Shown: positions 35,842-45,450 of the stretch, one piece after another
Layout: the number at the start of each line of letters is the position of its first letter
Numbering within the stretch: the first letter of the stretch is position 1
DNA from: Saprospirales bacterium GYS_P2D
GTDB lineage: Bacteria; Bacteroidota; Bacteroidia; Chitinophagales; Saprospiraceae
Assembly (NCBI GenBank): GCA_009833045.1
Contig: WUUP01000001.1
Coordinates: 613,586-677,585, forward strand
Direction of reading: 5' to 3'
DNA length: 64,000 bases
Notes under the pieces: model-generated
The model's input: the letters and a program-made list of their open reading frames with translations, nothing else
What the model was told of the DNA's origin: nothing
The model's database searches: none
Translations under genes and position numbers: made by a program

Positions 35842-37392
35842 ATGCCAATATCGAATTCTCAGTACTTATTTGGACTAATAAAGTCACTTACCAAGGCTGA
35901 CAAGCGCAATTTCAAGCTATATGCAAAGCGAGTACAGAGTGATAATGACATGAAATTCATCCAGCTTTTTGATGTCTTGGATAAAATGCCGGAGCTCGAT
36001 GAAGAAAAACTTATAGATAAATTAGACGGAATCGATAAAGGTCAGCTATCCAACCTCAAAAGACATCTTTACAAACAGCTACTGACCTCTCTCCGGCTGA
36101 TCAATATCAATAGAATCAAGTCGATAGAAGTCAGAGAGCATATTGATTTTGCCACCGTCCTGTACTCAAAAGGTCTATTTCAGCAAAGTCTTAAAATCCT
36201 CCAACGGGCGAAGCGTATGTCCCTAACAGCGGAACTTGATTTAGAGACTCTTCAGATCATAGAATTTCAAAAACTCATAGAGTCCAGACATATCACTAAT
36301 AGCGGCCCTGTCAAAAATGACGCCCTCGTAGCCGAAGCTCGAGAAAGAGTAGAAAAAGTAGATGCCTCTATATCACTGTCTAATCTCCGAGTAAAACTAC
36401 ACAGCTACTATATCCGCAATAGTCACGTCAAGAATGAGCAAGAAAAGCAAACAGCTATACAATTTTTAGAAGAAAATCTACCTCGGATCAATGAGAAGGT
36501 ACTTGGTAATTTTGAGCGGATCTATCTCTACCAGTCGCTCGTATGGCACTACTATATCCTATTGGACTTTGATGAGTGCTACGAGCAGGCTAATAAATGG
36601 GTAGAAGTGTTCGAAGAGAATCCCGAGCTCAAGTTTGTAGATACGGATCTCTACATGCGTGGGTTTCACTATAAGCTGACTGCAGCCTACAATATGCAGG
36701 ATGTACAGCGACTCGAAGAAAGCTATCAAGTGCTCCAGACTTTCCGCAAGTCTAATTATGCCAAGTTTAACGAAAACTCTAAGATTTTCTCATTCATGTA
36801 TGCACATTGGGCGAGACTCAATCTGCACTTCCTTAAGGGCACCTATGATCAAGGTCTGGTAGACATCCAGAGTACACTGAGACGTATCAAGCGCTGGAAA
36901 GACCGTATCGCTCCACATCGTATTATGGTATTCTACTTTAAGATCGCATGGATGTATCTTGGATCAGGAGATCCTGGCAAAGCGGTCAACTATGTCAATA
37001 AGATCATCAATAGTGAGTATGAAGGATTCAGAGAGGACATACAGACCTATAGTCGACTGCTCTACCTCATGGCACACTATGATCTCGATAATATTGATAT
37101 CATGCCATACTTAGTGAATACAGTAGAATCCTTCTACAAGAAAATCACATCTAAAAATAAGCTACAGACTACAACCATCCAGTTTTTTAAGAAAGTCAGC
37201 ACTATCGGCATCTCAGACAGAGCTAAGCTGTTGAAAGACTTCCAAGAAGAACTGGCTGAGATCAAGAAAGATCCATATGAGAAAAGAGCACTCCTATATC
37301 TCGACATACCGACATGGGTAGAGGCTAAGATCAATAAAACAACCATCTCAGAGCTATCAAAAGAAAAAAGTGGGATAGCTAATCAAAGCTAA
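35842..37392 (+). CDS. Conserved hypothetical helical protein
   Basis: About 516 residues from ATG at 35842 (MPISNSQYLFGLIKSLTKADKRNFKLYAKR); an ATG 45 bases upstream is possible but gives a less natural N-terminus. The protein is almost wholly alpha-helical, without signal peptide or membrane segment. Helix pairs such as LYSKGLFQQSLKILQRAKRMS and MYLGSGDPGKAVNYVNKIIN look TPR-like. The opening resembles hypothetical proteins common in Bacteroidota. Function unknown; a cytoplasmic scaffold role would fit the repeats. It diverges from glnB and converges on the zinc peptidase gene. Confidence 0.7.
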   Translation: MPISNSQYLFGLIKSLTKADKRNFKLYAKRVQSDNDMKFIQLFDVLDKMPELDEEKLIDKLDGIDKGQLSNLKRHLYKQLLTSLRLININRIKSIEVREHIDFATVLYSKGLFQQSLKILQRAKRMSLTAELDLETLQIIEFQKLIESRHITNSGPVKNDALVAEARERVEKVDASISLSNLRVKLHSYYIRNSHVKNEQEKQTAIQFLEENLPRINEKVLGNFERIYLYQSLVWHYYILLDFDECYEQANKWVEVFEENPELKFVDTDLYMRGFHYKLTAAYNMQDVQRLEESYQVLQTFRKSNYAKFNENSKIFSFMYAHWARLNLHFLKGTYDQGLVDIQSTLRRIKRWKDRIAPHRIMVFYFKIAWMYLGSGDPGKAVNYVNKIINSEYEGFREDIQTYSRLLYLMAHYDLDNIDIMPYLVNTVESFYKKITSKNKLQTTTIQFFKKVSTIGISDRAKLLKDFQEELAEIKKDPYEKRALLYLDIPTWVEAKINKTTISELSKEKSGIANQS

Positions 37393-37430
37393 TCCCACTC
37401 TTAGTATATATATTATTTCTGTACGAGATC

Positions 37431-38129
37431 TTACTCTCTGCTCCCTAAAAACTGCATCAAGAAGTATAAGAACATCACCAAGGCAGAAAGTGCACTCGCT
37501 ACATAGGTCATAGCAGCCCACCATAGAGCATCTTTAGCTCCTTCGTATTCTGCGCCACGAGTGACTCCAGTATTGTCCAGCCACACTAAGGCTCTCCTAC
37601 TCGCATCAAACTCTACCGGAAGTGTAATCAATGAAAACAAAGCTGTCATACCAAAAGTGATGACCAAAGCAAGCATAAACCACTGACCCAAAGCTGGTGA
37701 AGCGGCTAATCCAAACATGAATCCATAAAACAAGAACTGCTGGATACGTGATGATGCCTGAACTGCTGGCACTAATGCAGACCGCACCTTGAGCATCTGA
37801 TAGGCCTCAGCATGCTGTACAGCATGGCCACACTCATGTGCTGATACGGCAGCAGCTGATACGTGGCGTCCACGATAGACCTCAGGGCTGAGTGCTACAG
37901 TCTTGCTCACAGGATTGTAGTGATCAGAGAGAAATCCTCTCCCCTCTACTATCTTGACATCTGTTATACCATAGTAGGATAGCATCTCTCTAGCTATCTC
38001 AGCACCCGTCATCCCACTACTGGTCGGCACTTGGCTGTATTTTTTAAATTTTGATTTAAGTCTTGAGCTGATCACTCCACCTATCAAGGTGAATACACCT
38101 ACGATCAGCATATAACCCATATATCCCAT
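37431..38129 (-). CDS. Zinc metallopeptidase, YugP-like membrane protein
   Basis: A 232-residue membrane protein of the neutral zinc metallopeptidase (YugP) family. The zinc motif HECGH lies in VSAHECGHAVQHAEAYQ (about residue 97), with membrane segments at about 5-20, 122-145, 150-170 and 205-228. The conserved SSGMTGAEIAREMLSYYGI precedes the active site. The physiological substrate is unknown. It follows serS by six bases on the same strand and so forms an operon with it. Confidence 0.9.
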   Translation of the reverse strand: MGYMGYMLIVGVFTLIGGVISSRLKSKFKKYSQVPTSSGMTGAEIAREMLSYYGITDVKIVEGRGFLSDHYNPVSKTVALSPEVYRGRHVSAAAVSAHECGHAVQHAEAYQMLKVRSALVPAVQASSRIQQFLFYGFMFGLAASPALGQWFMLALVITFGMTALFSLITLPVEFDASRRALVWLDNTGVTRGAEYEGAKDALWWAAMTYVASALSALVMFLYFLMQFLGSRE

Positions 38130-38135
38130 ATTGTG

Positions 38136-39416
38136 CTATTTAATGATTTCAAATTTAGTATATGGCACTAAAGCCTTTGGTATTACAATGCCTTCTGTAG
38201 TCTGGTGGTTCTCGAGGAGAGAGGCCACGATACGAGCGAGGGCGAGTGCACTACCATTGAGCGTATGTGCCAGATGCTTTTTCCCATTTCCATCTTTATA
38301 TCGCAGCTTTAAGCGATTTGATTGGAAAGTTTCAAAATTGGAGACCGAACTTACTTCGAGCCATTTCTTTTGAGCTGCTGAGTATACCTCAAAATCAAAA
38401 GTCAGCGCAGAAGTGAAACCCAAGTCACCACCACATAAACGCAAAATGCGATATGGCAGTTCCAATTTTTCTAAGAGCTGCTTGACATGATCGACCATCT
38501 CTGTCAAAACATCATACGAACGATCAGGATGAGCTATCTGTACGATCTCTACTTTGTCAAATTGGTGGACCCTGTTGAGTCCTTTGACATCTGATCCGTA
38601 TGATCCTGCCTCACGTCTGAAGCATGGAGTATGTCCTGTCAGCTTGATAGGAAAATCATCTTCACTTATTATGACATCACGATAGATATTAGTCACAGGT
38701 ACTTCTGCTGTTGGGATCAGATATAGGTCATCTTTTTCTGCATAGTACATCTGCCCCTCTTTATCTGGTAGCTGACCCGTGGCTCGAGCAGTATCGGCAT
38801 TGACGAGTAAAGGAGGCATCACCTCTTCATAGCCTGCCTCACTGGCCTCGTCAAGGAAAAAACTGATCAAAGCTCGTTGTAATTTAGCCCCTTGGCCTCT
38901 ATACAAGGGGAAACCGGATCCAGTGATCTTGGTACCTAATTCAAAATCAATAAGATTATACTGCTTAGCCAGCTCCCAGTGCGGCAATGCATCATCGCCT
39001 AAATCAGGAAGGTCTCCCGTCCAGTGTTCTGCGATCTCATTGTCATCCTCAGTCACGCCTGCTGGCACAGTATCATGCGGCACATTGGGCACACTGAGCA
39101 GCAGCTCGTCCAGCTCCGCCAAAACCCCCTTTTGAGTAGACTCCAGAGTAGAAGAAATCTCTTTGATATCGGAGATTTTGGACTTTAGTGCATTAGCTTC
39201 ATCGCCCTTCCCAGACTTGAATAATCCACCAATCTCTTTAGATATTCTATTGATGTCACTGAGGTGTTGATCGAGGGATGTCTGAGTCTCTTTACGCTTG
39301 TCATCTAGCGCTATGATCTGATCGACTATAGTGAGCCTATCTGCTGACCATCCTCGTTTTTCCAGACCTCTGATCACATTTTCTTTGTTCTCTCGTATTT
39401 TTCTAAGCGTCAGCAT
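38136..39416 (-). CDS. serS: Seryl-tRNA synthetase
   Basis: A 426-residue class II synthetase charging tRNA-Ser. The N-terminal long coiled-coil arm (about residues 30-105) binds the tRNA. Motif 2 appears in GHTPCFRREAGSYGSDVKG, and motif 3 in GSALALARIVASLLENHQ; the serine-site stretch LIPTAEVPVTN is also present. Length is normal. The upstream region contains GACCTTTG on the minus strand, one base away from the -7 consensus. The zinc peptidase gene follows in the same operon. Confidence 0.97.
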   Translation of the reverse strand: MLTLRKIRENKENVIRGLEKRGWSADRLTIVDQIIALDDKRKETQTSLDQHLSDINRISKEIGGLFKSGKGDEANALKSKISDIKEISSTLESTQKGVLAELDELLLSVPNVPHDTVPAGVTEDDNEIAEHWTGDLPDLGDDALPHWELAKQYNLIDFELGTKITGSGFPLYRGQGAKLQRALISFFLDEASEAGYEEVMPPLLVNADTARATGQLPDKEGQMYYAEKDDLYLIPTAEVPVTNIYRDVIISEDDFPIKLTGHTPCFRREAGSYGSDVKGLNRVHQFDKVEIVQIAHPDRSYDVLTEMVDHVKQLLEKLELPYRILRLCGGDLGFTSALTFDFEVYSAAQKKWLEVSSVSNFETFQSNRLKLRYKDGNGKKHLAHTLNGSALALARIVASLLENHQTTEGIVIPKALVPYTKFEIIK

Positions 39417-39651
39417 AAATAAGAATTATGGGAGGCAAAGGTCCAAAATATTTCTAAACGAATATTTCATTTACCAATATTTAATGTATTTTTGACTCAG
39501 ATTAAAAACACCTACTTACGTTTTCAACTCTTTTTTTAATCTATCTTCTAAAAATTAAGTTGGTCCCCTTCGATTAAGTAGGTAATACATTAAATGATTT
39601 TATCCATTTTACACATCTAAGTAAATAACCCACAACATTAGAGTTAATAGT

Positions 39652-41244
39652 ATGTATGACATTTTGCAGTTGAATGAAATGCTAGTTCCTGAGCTAAGAG
39701 ATATTGCTGAAGGAATGGGTATGAAATCGTATAAGCGTCTGAGCAAGAAGGACCTTATATATAGAATATTGGATGAGCAGGCGGTGACTGACAAGATGCC
39801 AGAACAAGTCGAAAAGCCAAAAGTAGAAGTAAAAGCAGAGGCTCCTCAAGAAAAGAAAAAAAGATCTCGATCAAGAAAACCGAAAGAGCAATCACCAAAA
39901 GAGGAGGTAGCTGTTGAGGCTCAGGCTGAAGAAAAAGTGGAAGAACCGAAAGAAGAGGCTCCAAAAGAAGAGGCAAGTCAAGTAGCTAAGGCTGACTCTA
40001 ATCAAAAAAGGGAATCAAGAGATAGAGAGCCTCGTGATAGAGATAAAAGAGAATCACGTCCGGCGCCTCAAAAAAGAGAGCCAAGAGAAGAGCGTGCTCC
40101 TAAGAAAAAATTCAATGTAGATCTCGAAGGAATAGTAGAAGGAGGTGGAGTCCTCGAGATGATGCCAGATGGTTATGGATTTTTGAGATCATCAGATTAC
40201 AATTATCTCACATCTCCTGATGATATCTACGTATCCCCTTCACAGGTCAAATTATTTGGTCTCAAGACAGGAGATACCGTCACTGGTGCTATACGCCCTC
40301 CAAAAGAAGGCGAAAAATACTTTGCACTACTCAAAGTATCGAGCATCAATGGTCTCGAGCCAAGTCAGATCAGAGATAGAGTACCGTTCGATTATCTCAC
40401 ACCATTATTCCCTAAAGAGAAATTCAAACTAACCTCTCATCCACTAGGCAAGGACTATGGTAATAGAATGATCGATCTATTCACTCCTATCGGTAAAGGT
40501 CAGAGAGGTCTTATCGTGGCACAGCCTAAGACGGGTAAGACATTTTTACTCAAAGACGTCGCTAATGCGATCGCTGACAATCATCCTGAGTGCTATCTGA
40601 TCGTACTACTCATCGATGAGCGACCAGAGGAGGTGACAGATATGAAGCGTAGTGTACGTGCAGAAGTGATCTCATCTACATTTGATGAGCCTGCTGACAA
40701 TCACGTAAGAGTAGCAAATATCGCTATCGAAAAAGCTAAGCGTCTCGTAGAGTGTAAGCATGATGTAGTCATACTACTCGACTCAATCACGAGATTAGCT
40801 CGAGCATACAATACTGTAGCACCATCAAGTGGTAAAGTACTATCAGGTGGTGTCGAAGCGAATGCTCTCCAACGCCCTAAGAAATTCTTTGGTGCAGCAA
40901 GAAATATCGAAGGTGGTGGATCCCTTACTATCCTCGCTACTGCACTCATCGATACGGGATCACGTATGGATGAGGTGATCTTTGAAGAATTTAAAGGTAC
41001 GGGTAATATGGAACTACAGCTCGATAGATCACTCGCTAATAAGCGTATGTATCCGTCTATCGATCTCACTAAGTCCAGCACTCGTCGTGAGGAACTACTC
41101 CTCGATGAGATGACACTCAAGCGTATGCACATCCTCAGAAAGCATCTCGCAGATATGAAGCCAGATGAAGCGATGAATTTCTTGAGAAAGCATATGATTG
41201 GGACACAAAACAATGCAGAATTCATGGCCAGCATGAATGGTTAA
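39652..41244 (+). CDS. rho: Transcription termination factor Rho
   Basis: A 530-residue hexameric RNA helicase. The N-terminal Rho-N helix domain (about 1-45: [20 protein letters not shown]) is followed by a long charged, low-complexity insert (about 50-145, rich in Glu, Lys, Arg, Pro). The cold-shock-like RNA-binding domain comes next ([18 protein letters not shown]). The ATPase core has Walker [10 protein letters not shown], Walker [17 protein letters not shown], and the Q- and R-loop regions. Such inserts are usual in Bacteroidota Rho and may aid RNA binding. It ends just before an overlapping terminator and promoter. Confidence 0.97.
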   Translation: MYDILQLNEMLVPELRDIAEGMGMKSYKRLSKKDLIYRILDEQAVTDKMPEQVEKPKVEVKAEAPQEKKKRSRSRKPKEQSPKEEVAVEAQAEEKVEEPKEEAPKEEASQVAKADSNQKRESRDREPRDRDKRESRPAPQKREPREERAPKKKFNVDLEGIVEGGGVLEMMPDGYGFLRSSDYNYLTSPDDIYVSPSQVKLFGLKTGDTVTGAIRPPKEGEKYFALLKVSSINGLEPSQIRDRVPFDYLTPLFPKEKFKLTSHPLGKDYGNRMIDLFTPIGKGQRGLIVAQPKTGKTFLLKDVANAIADNHPECYLIVLLIDERPEEVTDMKRSVRAEVISSTFDEPADNHVRVANIAIEKAKRLVECKHDVVILLDSITRLARAYNTVAPSSGKVLSGGVEANALQRPKKFFGAARNIEGGGSLTILATALIDTGSRMDEVIFEEFKGTGNMELQLDRSLANKRMYPSIDLTKSSTRREELLLDEMTLKRMHILRKHLADMKPDEAMNFLRKHMIGTQNNAEFMASMNG

Positions 41245-41265
41245 TGATAATTAGTAAATTTTAAG

Positions 41266-41296
41266 TTTGATTTAAGAATAAAAAGGGCTACTTTTG
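41266..41296 (+). promoter_or_regulatory. Promoter of rpmH-rnpA
   Basis: TTTG (41266-41269), a 19-base spacer and TACTTTTG (41289-41296) match the Bacteroidota consensus exactly. The start point would lie near 41303, giving a leader of about 77 bases. The -7 element forms the loop of the rho terminator hairpin. Confidence 0.75.
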
Positions 41297-41307
41297 CAGC
41301 CCTTTTT
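41280..41307 (+). terminator. Terminator hairpin of rho
   Basis: A 10-base-pair stem (AAAAAGGGCT / AGCCCTTTTT) with an 8-base loop lies 35 bases after the rho stop; the T-run forms part of the right arm. It overlaps the rpmH promoter. Confidence 0.7.
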
Positions 41308-41379
41308 GCAATTTTATAGAGCAGGTAGAAGCCTTTCGACGATCACAGGTACTCAGCGCTCAGAATAAAAACTAATAAA

Positions 41380-41535
41380 ATGAAAAGAACATATCAGCCT
41401 TCAAGAAGAAAAAGAGCAAACAAGCACGGATTCAGAAGCCGTATGAGTTCTAAAAACGGAAGAGCAGTCCTCGCAAGCCGTAGAGCTAAAGGACGTCACA
41501 AGCTGACAGTATCTGACGAGAGATCTCATAAGTAA
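41380..41535 (+). CDS. rpmH: 50S ribosomal protein L34
   Basis: A 51-residue, very basic ribosomal protein. The start [18 protein letters not shown] and the [16 protein letters not shown] core are diagnostic of L34. It starts at ATG and is followed by rnpA 82 bases downstream, the classic rpmH-rnpA order. The neighbouring dnaA seen in many bacteria is absent, as is usual for this phylum. Confidence 0.98.
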   Translation: MKRTYQPSRRKRANKHGFRSRMSSKNGRAVLASRRAKGRHKLTVSDERSHK

Positions 41536-41617
41536 TCTCCGACAACACGGTAAACACCTGTCTGCGGTTGGCCTGATAATGTATACTTATTAACTTCACA
41601 GGCCAAGAGAAGCGCAA

Positions 41618-42010
41618 GTGACAAAGAATACCCTGCCGAAAACGGAACGGCTCAGATCAAAAAAAATAATAACCGACTTGTTCAGCGATGGACAGTCGGT
41701 TTTTTCGTATCCCATAAAAGCGGTTTTTCTTCAGACTCCTGACTATACGGATCCGCTCGTATGTATAGCTGTCACAGTGTCAAAGAGGCAATACAAAAAA
41801 GCAGTCGATCGAAATCTCATAAAAAGGCATCTCAGAGAGGCCTACCGCAATCAAAAATCACATCTCCACCAGCTTGCCAAAGAACAAAAGGTCAACATCC
41901 AGATCATGTATATTTTCGTGGGCAAATCTAAGAATGATACTTCCCACCTGTCAGAAGCCATGAGGCGAGTGAATAAAAGAATAAAAACTACCCTGAACAA
42001 GTCGAAATAG
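41618..42010 (+). CDS. rnpA: Ribonuclease P protein component
   Basis: A 130-residue protein subunit of RNase P, which trims 5' leaders of tRNA precursors. The conserved RNR-type motif is in KKAVDRNLIKRHLREAYR; LRSKKIITDLFSDGQS is the N-terminal F-rich groove. The start is GTG, giving MTKNTLPKTERL; upstream no better start exists. It follows rpmH and is followed after a few bases by a conserved unknown gene, probably in one operon. Confidence 0.95.
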   Translation: MTKNTLPKTERLRSKKIITDLFSDGQSVFSYPIKAVFLQTPDYTDPLVCIAVTVSKRQYKKAVDRNLIKRHLREAYRNQKSHLHQLAKEQKVNIQIMYIFVGKSKNDTSHLSEAMRRVNKRIKTTLNKSK

Positions 42011-42024
42011 CTAACTTGCTCGTC

Positions 42025-42555
42025 ATGTCAAGAGCGATCAAATACCTCTATCTCTATTCCCTGATGGGTGTAATACTCTCCCTATCAGCGAAGCCCCTAA
42101 ATGGTCAGATCTATCTCCAGCTCGAGAAATCTACCAGCTCGTGGGTCAAAAAATTCAGCGTAGGTGAACAGATAAAATTTAAGACAGCTGACTTTACAGA
42201 TGCATGGCAGCAGGCTACTATGCTACGTATCCTCCCAGAGGTTCAGTCTATCATGTTTGAAGATAGAATCATACAGCTTGATGAGATTACCCACTTTCAG
42301 TATGACCGTCCTGCAGCCAAAGCCATCGGAAATCTGACTTATAGATTTGGTATAGCATGGCTCGTATTTGCTGGGATCATAGAAGGGACGAATGCTCTGG
42401 GTATACTTAATACTCCCTACGACTTTGGCGTGGACACTGCGGTCATTGGCGGAGGAGCTATCCTTGGCGGACTATTCACTAAGAGTGTACTGGGCACAGT
42501 CAAAATACCTATCAATGGCCGCAATCGTCTCCGTATCCTTGATCTACGATTCTGA
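42025..42555 (+). CDS. Hypothetical exported membrane protein downstream of rnpA
   Basis: About 176 residues from ATG (a TTG nine bases upstream is possible). It has a signal peptide ending near PLNGQ, a soluble part (YLQLEKSTSSWVKKFSVGEQIKFKT, then RIIQLDEITHFQY) and two hydrophobic segments near 107-127 and 140-160. The C-terminus KIPINGRNRLRILDLRF is basic. I do not know a function. It overlaps the convergent aroQ gene by 12 bases at the 3' end and lies 14 bases after rnpA. Confidence 0.65.
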   Translation: MSRAIKYLYLYSLMGVILSLSAKPLNGQIYLQLEKSTSSWVKKFSVGEQIKFKTADFTDAWQQATMLRILPEVQSIMFEDRIIQLDEITHFQYDRPAAKAIGNLTYRFGIAWLVFAGIIEGTNALGILNTPYDFGVDTAVIGGGAILGGLFTKSVLGTVKIPINGRNRLRILDLRF

Positions 42556-42978
42556 CCAGAGATGTAAGAAATAATCTATGGCCCTATCATAGCCTGCTAA
42601 TCCCATTCCGACGATACTCGTAGCAGCATTTGGCTTGATATAGGAGTGATGTCTGAATTCCTCTCGCTCATAGATGTTACTGATATGCACCTCTGCCACT
42701 GGTGTGGTAATAGCCTTGACAGTGTCAGTGAGCGCCACCGAAGTATGTGTATATCCTCCTGGATTAAATACTACAGCGTCATACGAAAATCCTACTTCCT
42801 GTAGCTTATCTATGAGGTCGCCCTCATGGTTTGACTGATAGTACTCGAGAGATAGCTCTTGATATTTATCCTTGAGACCATCAAAATAATCCATAAATGT
42901 CTGTGTACCATATATCTCCGGCTCTCTTACTCCCAGAAGATTAAGATTTGGCCCATTGAGTATTAAGACTTTCCGCAT
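42544..42978 (-). CDS. aroQ: 3-dehydroquinate dehydratase, type II
   Basis: A 144-residue dodecameric enzyme of the shikimate pathway that removes water from 3-dehydroquinate. Catalytic blocks are present: LNGPNLNLLGVREPEIYG (Asn, Arg, Tyr), SNHEG, NPGGYTHTSVAL and VHISNIYEREEFRHHS (His-Arg). Length is typical. It follows recQ on the same strand by five bases, so the two are probably co-transcribed. The 3' end overlaps the convergent exported-protein gene. Confidence 0.96.
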   Translation of the reverse strand: MRKVLILNGPNLNLLGVREPEIYGTQTFMDYFDGLKDKYQELSLEYYQSNHEGDLIDKLQEVGFSYDAVVFNPGGYTHTSVALTDTVKAITTPVAEVHISNIYEREEFRHHSYIKPNAATSIVGMGLAGYDRAIDYFLHLWSES

Positions 42979-42983
42979 CGCAG

Positions 42984-45182
42984 TTAGTTGGCATTATCAG
43001 ATAAGAATTTCAGCCGGACTAATTGTATCTCCTCCATGGTGATATCGTCCTCTTTGAGCTCCTCAAAAGCATCCTCGACTGACTCACTATCCGCATCCGA
43101 AAAATAGTCATAAACATCCTCCATAACATCCTCATCCAGATTATCCTCGAGATAGTAGTTGATATCCAGTTTAGTCCCAGATAGCACTATCATATTCATC
43201 TCTTCGATTAGTTTTTCGAGATCCATCTCCAGTGTTGATGCGATATCTTCGAGAGGTACTTTGCGATCTATTCCTTGGATGATAGTTACTTTAGATTTAG
43301 ATTTATTAGCGACCTGCTTGACTACGAAATCACTTGGCTTCTCGATGTCATTTTCCTCTACATAATCTTGGATTAGCTCAATGAAAGCCTTTCCGTATCG
43401 CTGTGCTTTGCCTTGACTCACTCCCGAGATTTGGAGCATATCCTCTATAGATGTAGGATAATAAGTAGCCATGTCCTGTAGAGATGGATCGAGGAACAAA
43501 ATCCAAGGCTTTACACCATGTCGTTTTGCTTCTTTGATACGCAGATCCTTGAGCATCTTCATCAGTGTATCGTCCAGAGCCGCACCTTTGGTGACTGTTG
43601 ACGCCAATACTTCGTTATTAGCTTCATCAGAGTAATCATGATTCATGCTCATCACAAAGCTTCCTCCTGTTGATAAGAATTCTTCACCCTTAGCCGTCAC
43701 TTTGATAAGACCATATTGCTCTATATCTTTTCTAAGGTAGTCAGCCAGTATCGCTTGACGCAATAAGGAATGCCAATATAGATTACCTTGCTTTTTACCT
43801 AATCCAAAAGATTTCCGAGTATCATATCTGAAGTTTTTCATCTCTTGGGTTTTTCGCCCGATGATATACTCCACTAAAAACTTGATACCATAATTCTCAT
43901 TGAGTTCCTTGACGACTTCTATTGCTTGCTTGAGCTCAGTGGTTGCTTCTTTTAGCGGCTTAGGATTAGAGCAGTTGTCACACATTTTCTTGCAGTCATC
44001 TGCGTCAAACTCCTCTCCAAAATAGTGTAATAAAAACTTACGTCGACACTGCGATGTCTCCGAATAGGCCACCACCTCCTCCATGAGCTGAGCGCTGAGC
44101 TCTCGCTCTGAGAGAGGTTTATCCTTGAGAAACTTTTCAAGCTTCAGGATATCTTTGTGCGCATAAAATGATACACACTTACCACTCAGCCCATCACGTC
44201 CAGCTCTACCTGTCTCCTGATAGTAGTTTTCTATACTTTTAGGGATGTCATAATGTATGACAAATCTCACATCAGGTTTATCAATGCCCATACCAAAAGC
44301 AATAGTTGCCACGATCACATCTACCTCCTCCATTAAGAAATCATCCTGCACCTTTGATCGAGTCTTAGCATCGAGCCCTGCATGATATGGTGCCGCATTG
44401 ATACCATTGACTTGTAAGACCTCTGCGACATTTTCAGTAGACTTTCTGGACTGCACGTATATGATGCCTGACTCGCCAGGCATTCCTTTGATGATAGTTA
44501 CCATTTCTCGTATAGTCTGCTCCTGATTGATCTTCGGTCGTACTTCATAAAACAGATTAGTCCTATTAAACGAAGAAACATAAGGCTCCAATTCGCTCAT
44601 CCCGAGATTCTTCATGATATCCGACTTTACCTTGGGTGTAGCCGTAGCAGTGAGTGCCATGATAGGTATGGCATCTCCTATCGCCTCTATCATCTGACGG
44701 ATCTTACGATATTCTGGTCTGAAGTCATGTCCCCACTCCGAGATACAGTGAGCCTCATCTACTGCTACAAATGAGATTTTGACGGATCTGAAAAAATCAA
44801 TATTCTCCTCTTTAGTCAGGGTCTCTGGAGCTACATAGAGCATCTTAGTCTTGCCACTTACGATATCTTCTTTTACTTTCTTTATCTGAGTCTTATTCAG
44901 AGATGAATTGAGAAAATGTGCAATGCTATCATCCTTACTGTACCCACGTATCGAGTCAACCTGATTTTTCATCAGGGCTATAAGTGGCGAGATGACGATA
45001 GCCGTCCCCTCAGAGAGCACTGCCGGGAGCTGATAGCAGAGTGACTTTCCTCCTCCGGTAGGCATGATCACGAGTGTGTCATTACCATCTAAAAGATTGG
45101 AGATAATGTGCTCCTGTCTGTCTTTAAATGAATCAAAACCAAAATATTTATTTAGCGCTTCGTGTAGCTGCTTAGAGTCCAT
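42984..45182 (-). CDS. recQ: ATP-dependent DNA helicase RecQ
   Basis: A 732-residue 3'-5' helicase in recombinational repair. Motif I is MPTGGGKSLCYQLP; motif II is AVDEAHCISEWGHDFRP (DEAH plus the RecQ aromatic-rich loop); motif VI is YYQETGRAGRDG. The zinc-binding module CRRKFLLHYFGE...CKKMCDNC and winged helix follow, then an HRDC domain (about 530-610) and an additional acidic C-terminal tail (DEDVMEDVYDYFSDAD) of about 60 residues. It starts at ATG and leads the recQ-aroQ operon. Confidence 0.96.
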   Translation of the reverse strand: MDSKQLHEALNKYFGFDSFKDRQEHIISNLLDGNDTLVIMPTGGGKSLCYQLPAVLSEGTAIVISPLIALMKNQVDSIRGYSKDDSIAHFLNSSLNKTQIKKVKEDIVSGKTKMLYVAPETLTKEENIDFFRSVKISFVAVDEAHCISEWGHDFRPEYRKIRQMIEAIGDAIPIMALTATATPKVKSDIMKNLGMSELEPYVSSFNRTNLFYEVRPKINQEQTIREMVTIIKGMPGESGIIYVQSRKSTENVAEVLQVNGINAAPYHAGLDAKTRSKVQDDFLMEEVDVIVATIAFGMGIDKPDVRFVIHYDIPKSIENYYQETGRAGRDGLSGKCVSFYAHKDILKLEKFLKDKPLSERELSAQLMEEVVAYSETSQCRRKFLLHYFGEEFDADDCKKMCDNCSNPKPLKEATTELKQAIEVVKELNENYGIKFLVEYIIGRKTQEMKNFRYDTRKSFGLGKKQGNLYWHSLLRQAILADYLRKDIEQYGLIKVTAKGEEFLSTGGSFVMSMNHDYSDEANNEVLASTVTKGAALDDTLMKMLKDLRIKEAKRHGVKPWILFLDPSLQDMATYYPTSIEDMLQISGVSQGKAQRYGKAFIELIQDYVEENDIEKPSDFVVKQVANKSKSKVTIIQGIDRKVPLEDIASTLEMDLEKLIEEMNMIVLSGTKLDINYYLEDNLDEDVMEDVYDYFSDADSESVEDAFEELKEDDITMEEIQLVRLKFLSDNAN

Positions 45183-45450
45183 GGGTGTGCTATTTACGTA
45201 AGTGTATTATCTCAATGATGCAGTAGCCGACCGTACTAATAATGGGTCGAAAAATACTTTTTTGGTATTAACTAAAAATACAAAATTTAGAGGTTATTAA
45301 TCTATTGATCGATTTAATAATTTGATCAAGTAGCAGTTGAGATCCCTTAAAGAATAGCCTGATTTTTAAGGGACGCCGAAAATACACCTATTTGAAAAGT
45401 CTACCAAAAAGATGGCTAATATAAAGAGTAGGTAACTGGCGGAATGTCTA

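Noticed and set aside
40701-41234. Open frame of 177 codons antisense to rho
   Set aside because: Covers the conserved ATPase core of rho; Ser/Arg-rich composition is typical of a shadow frame.
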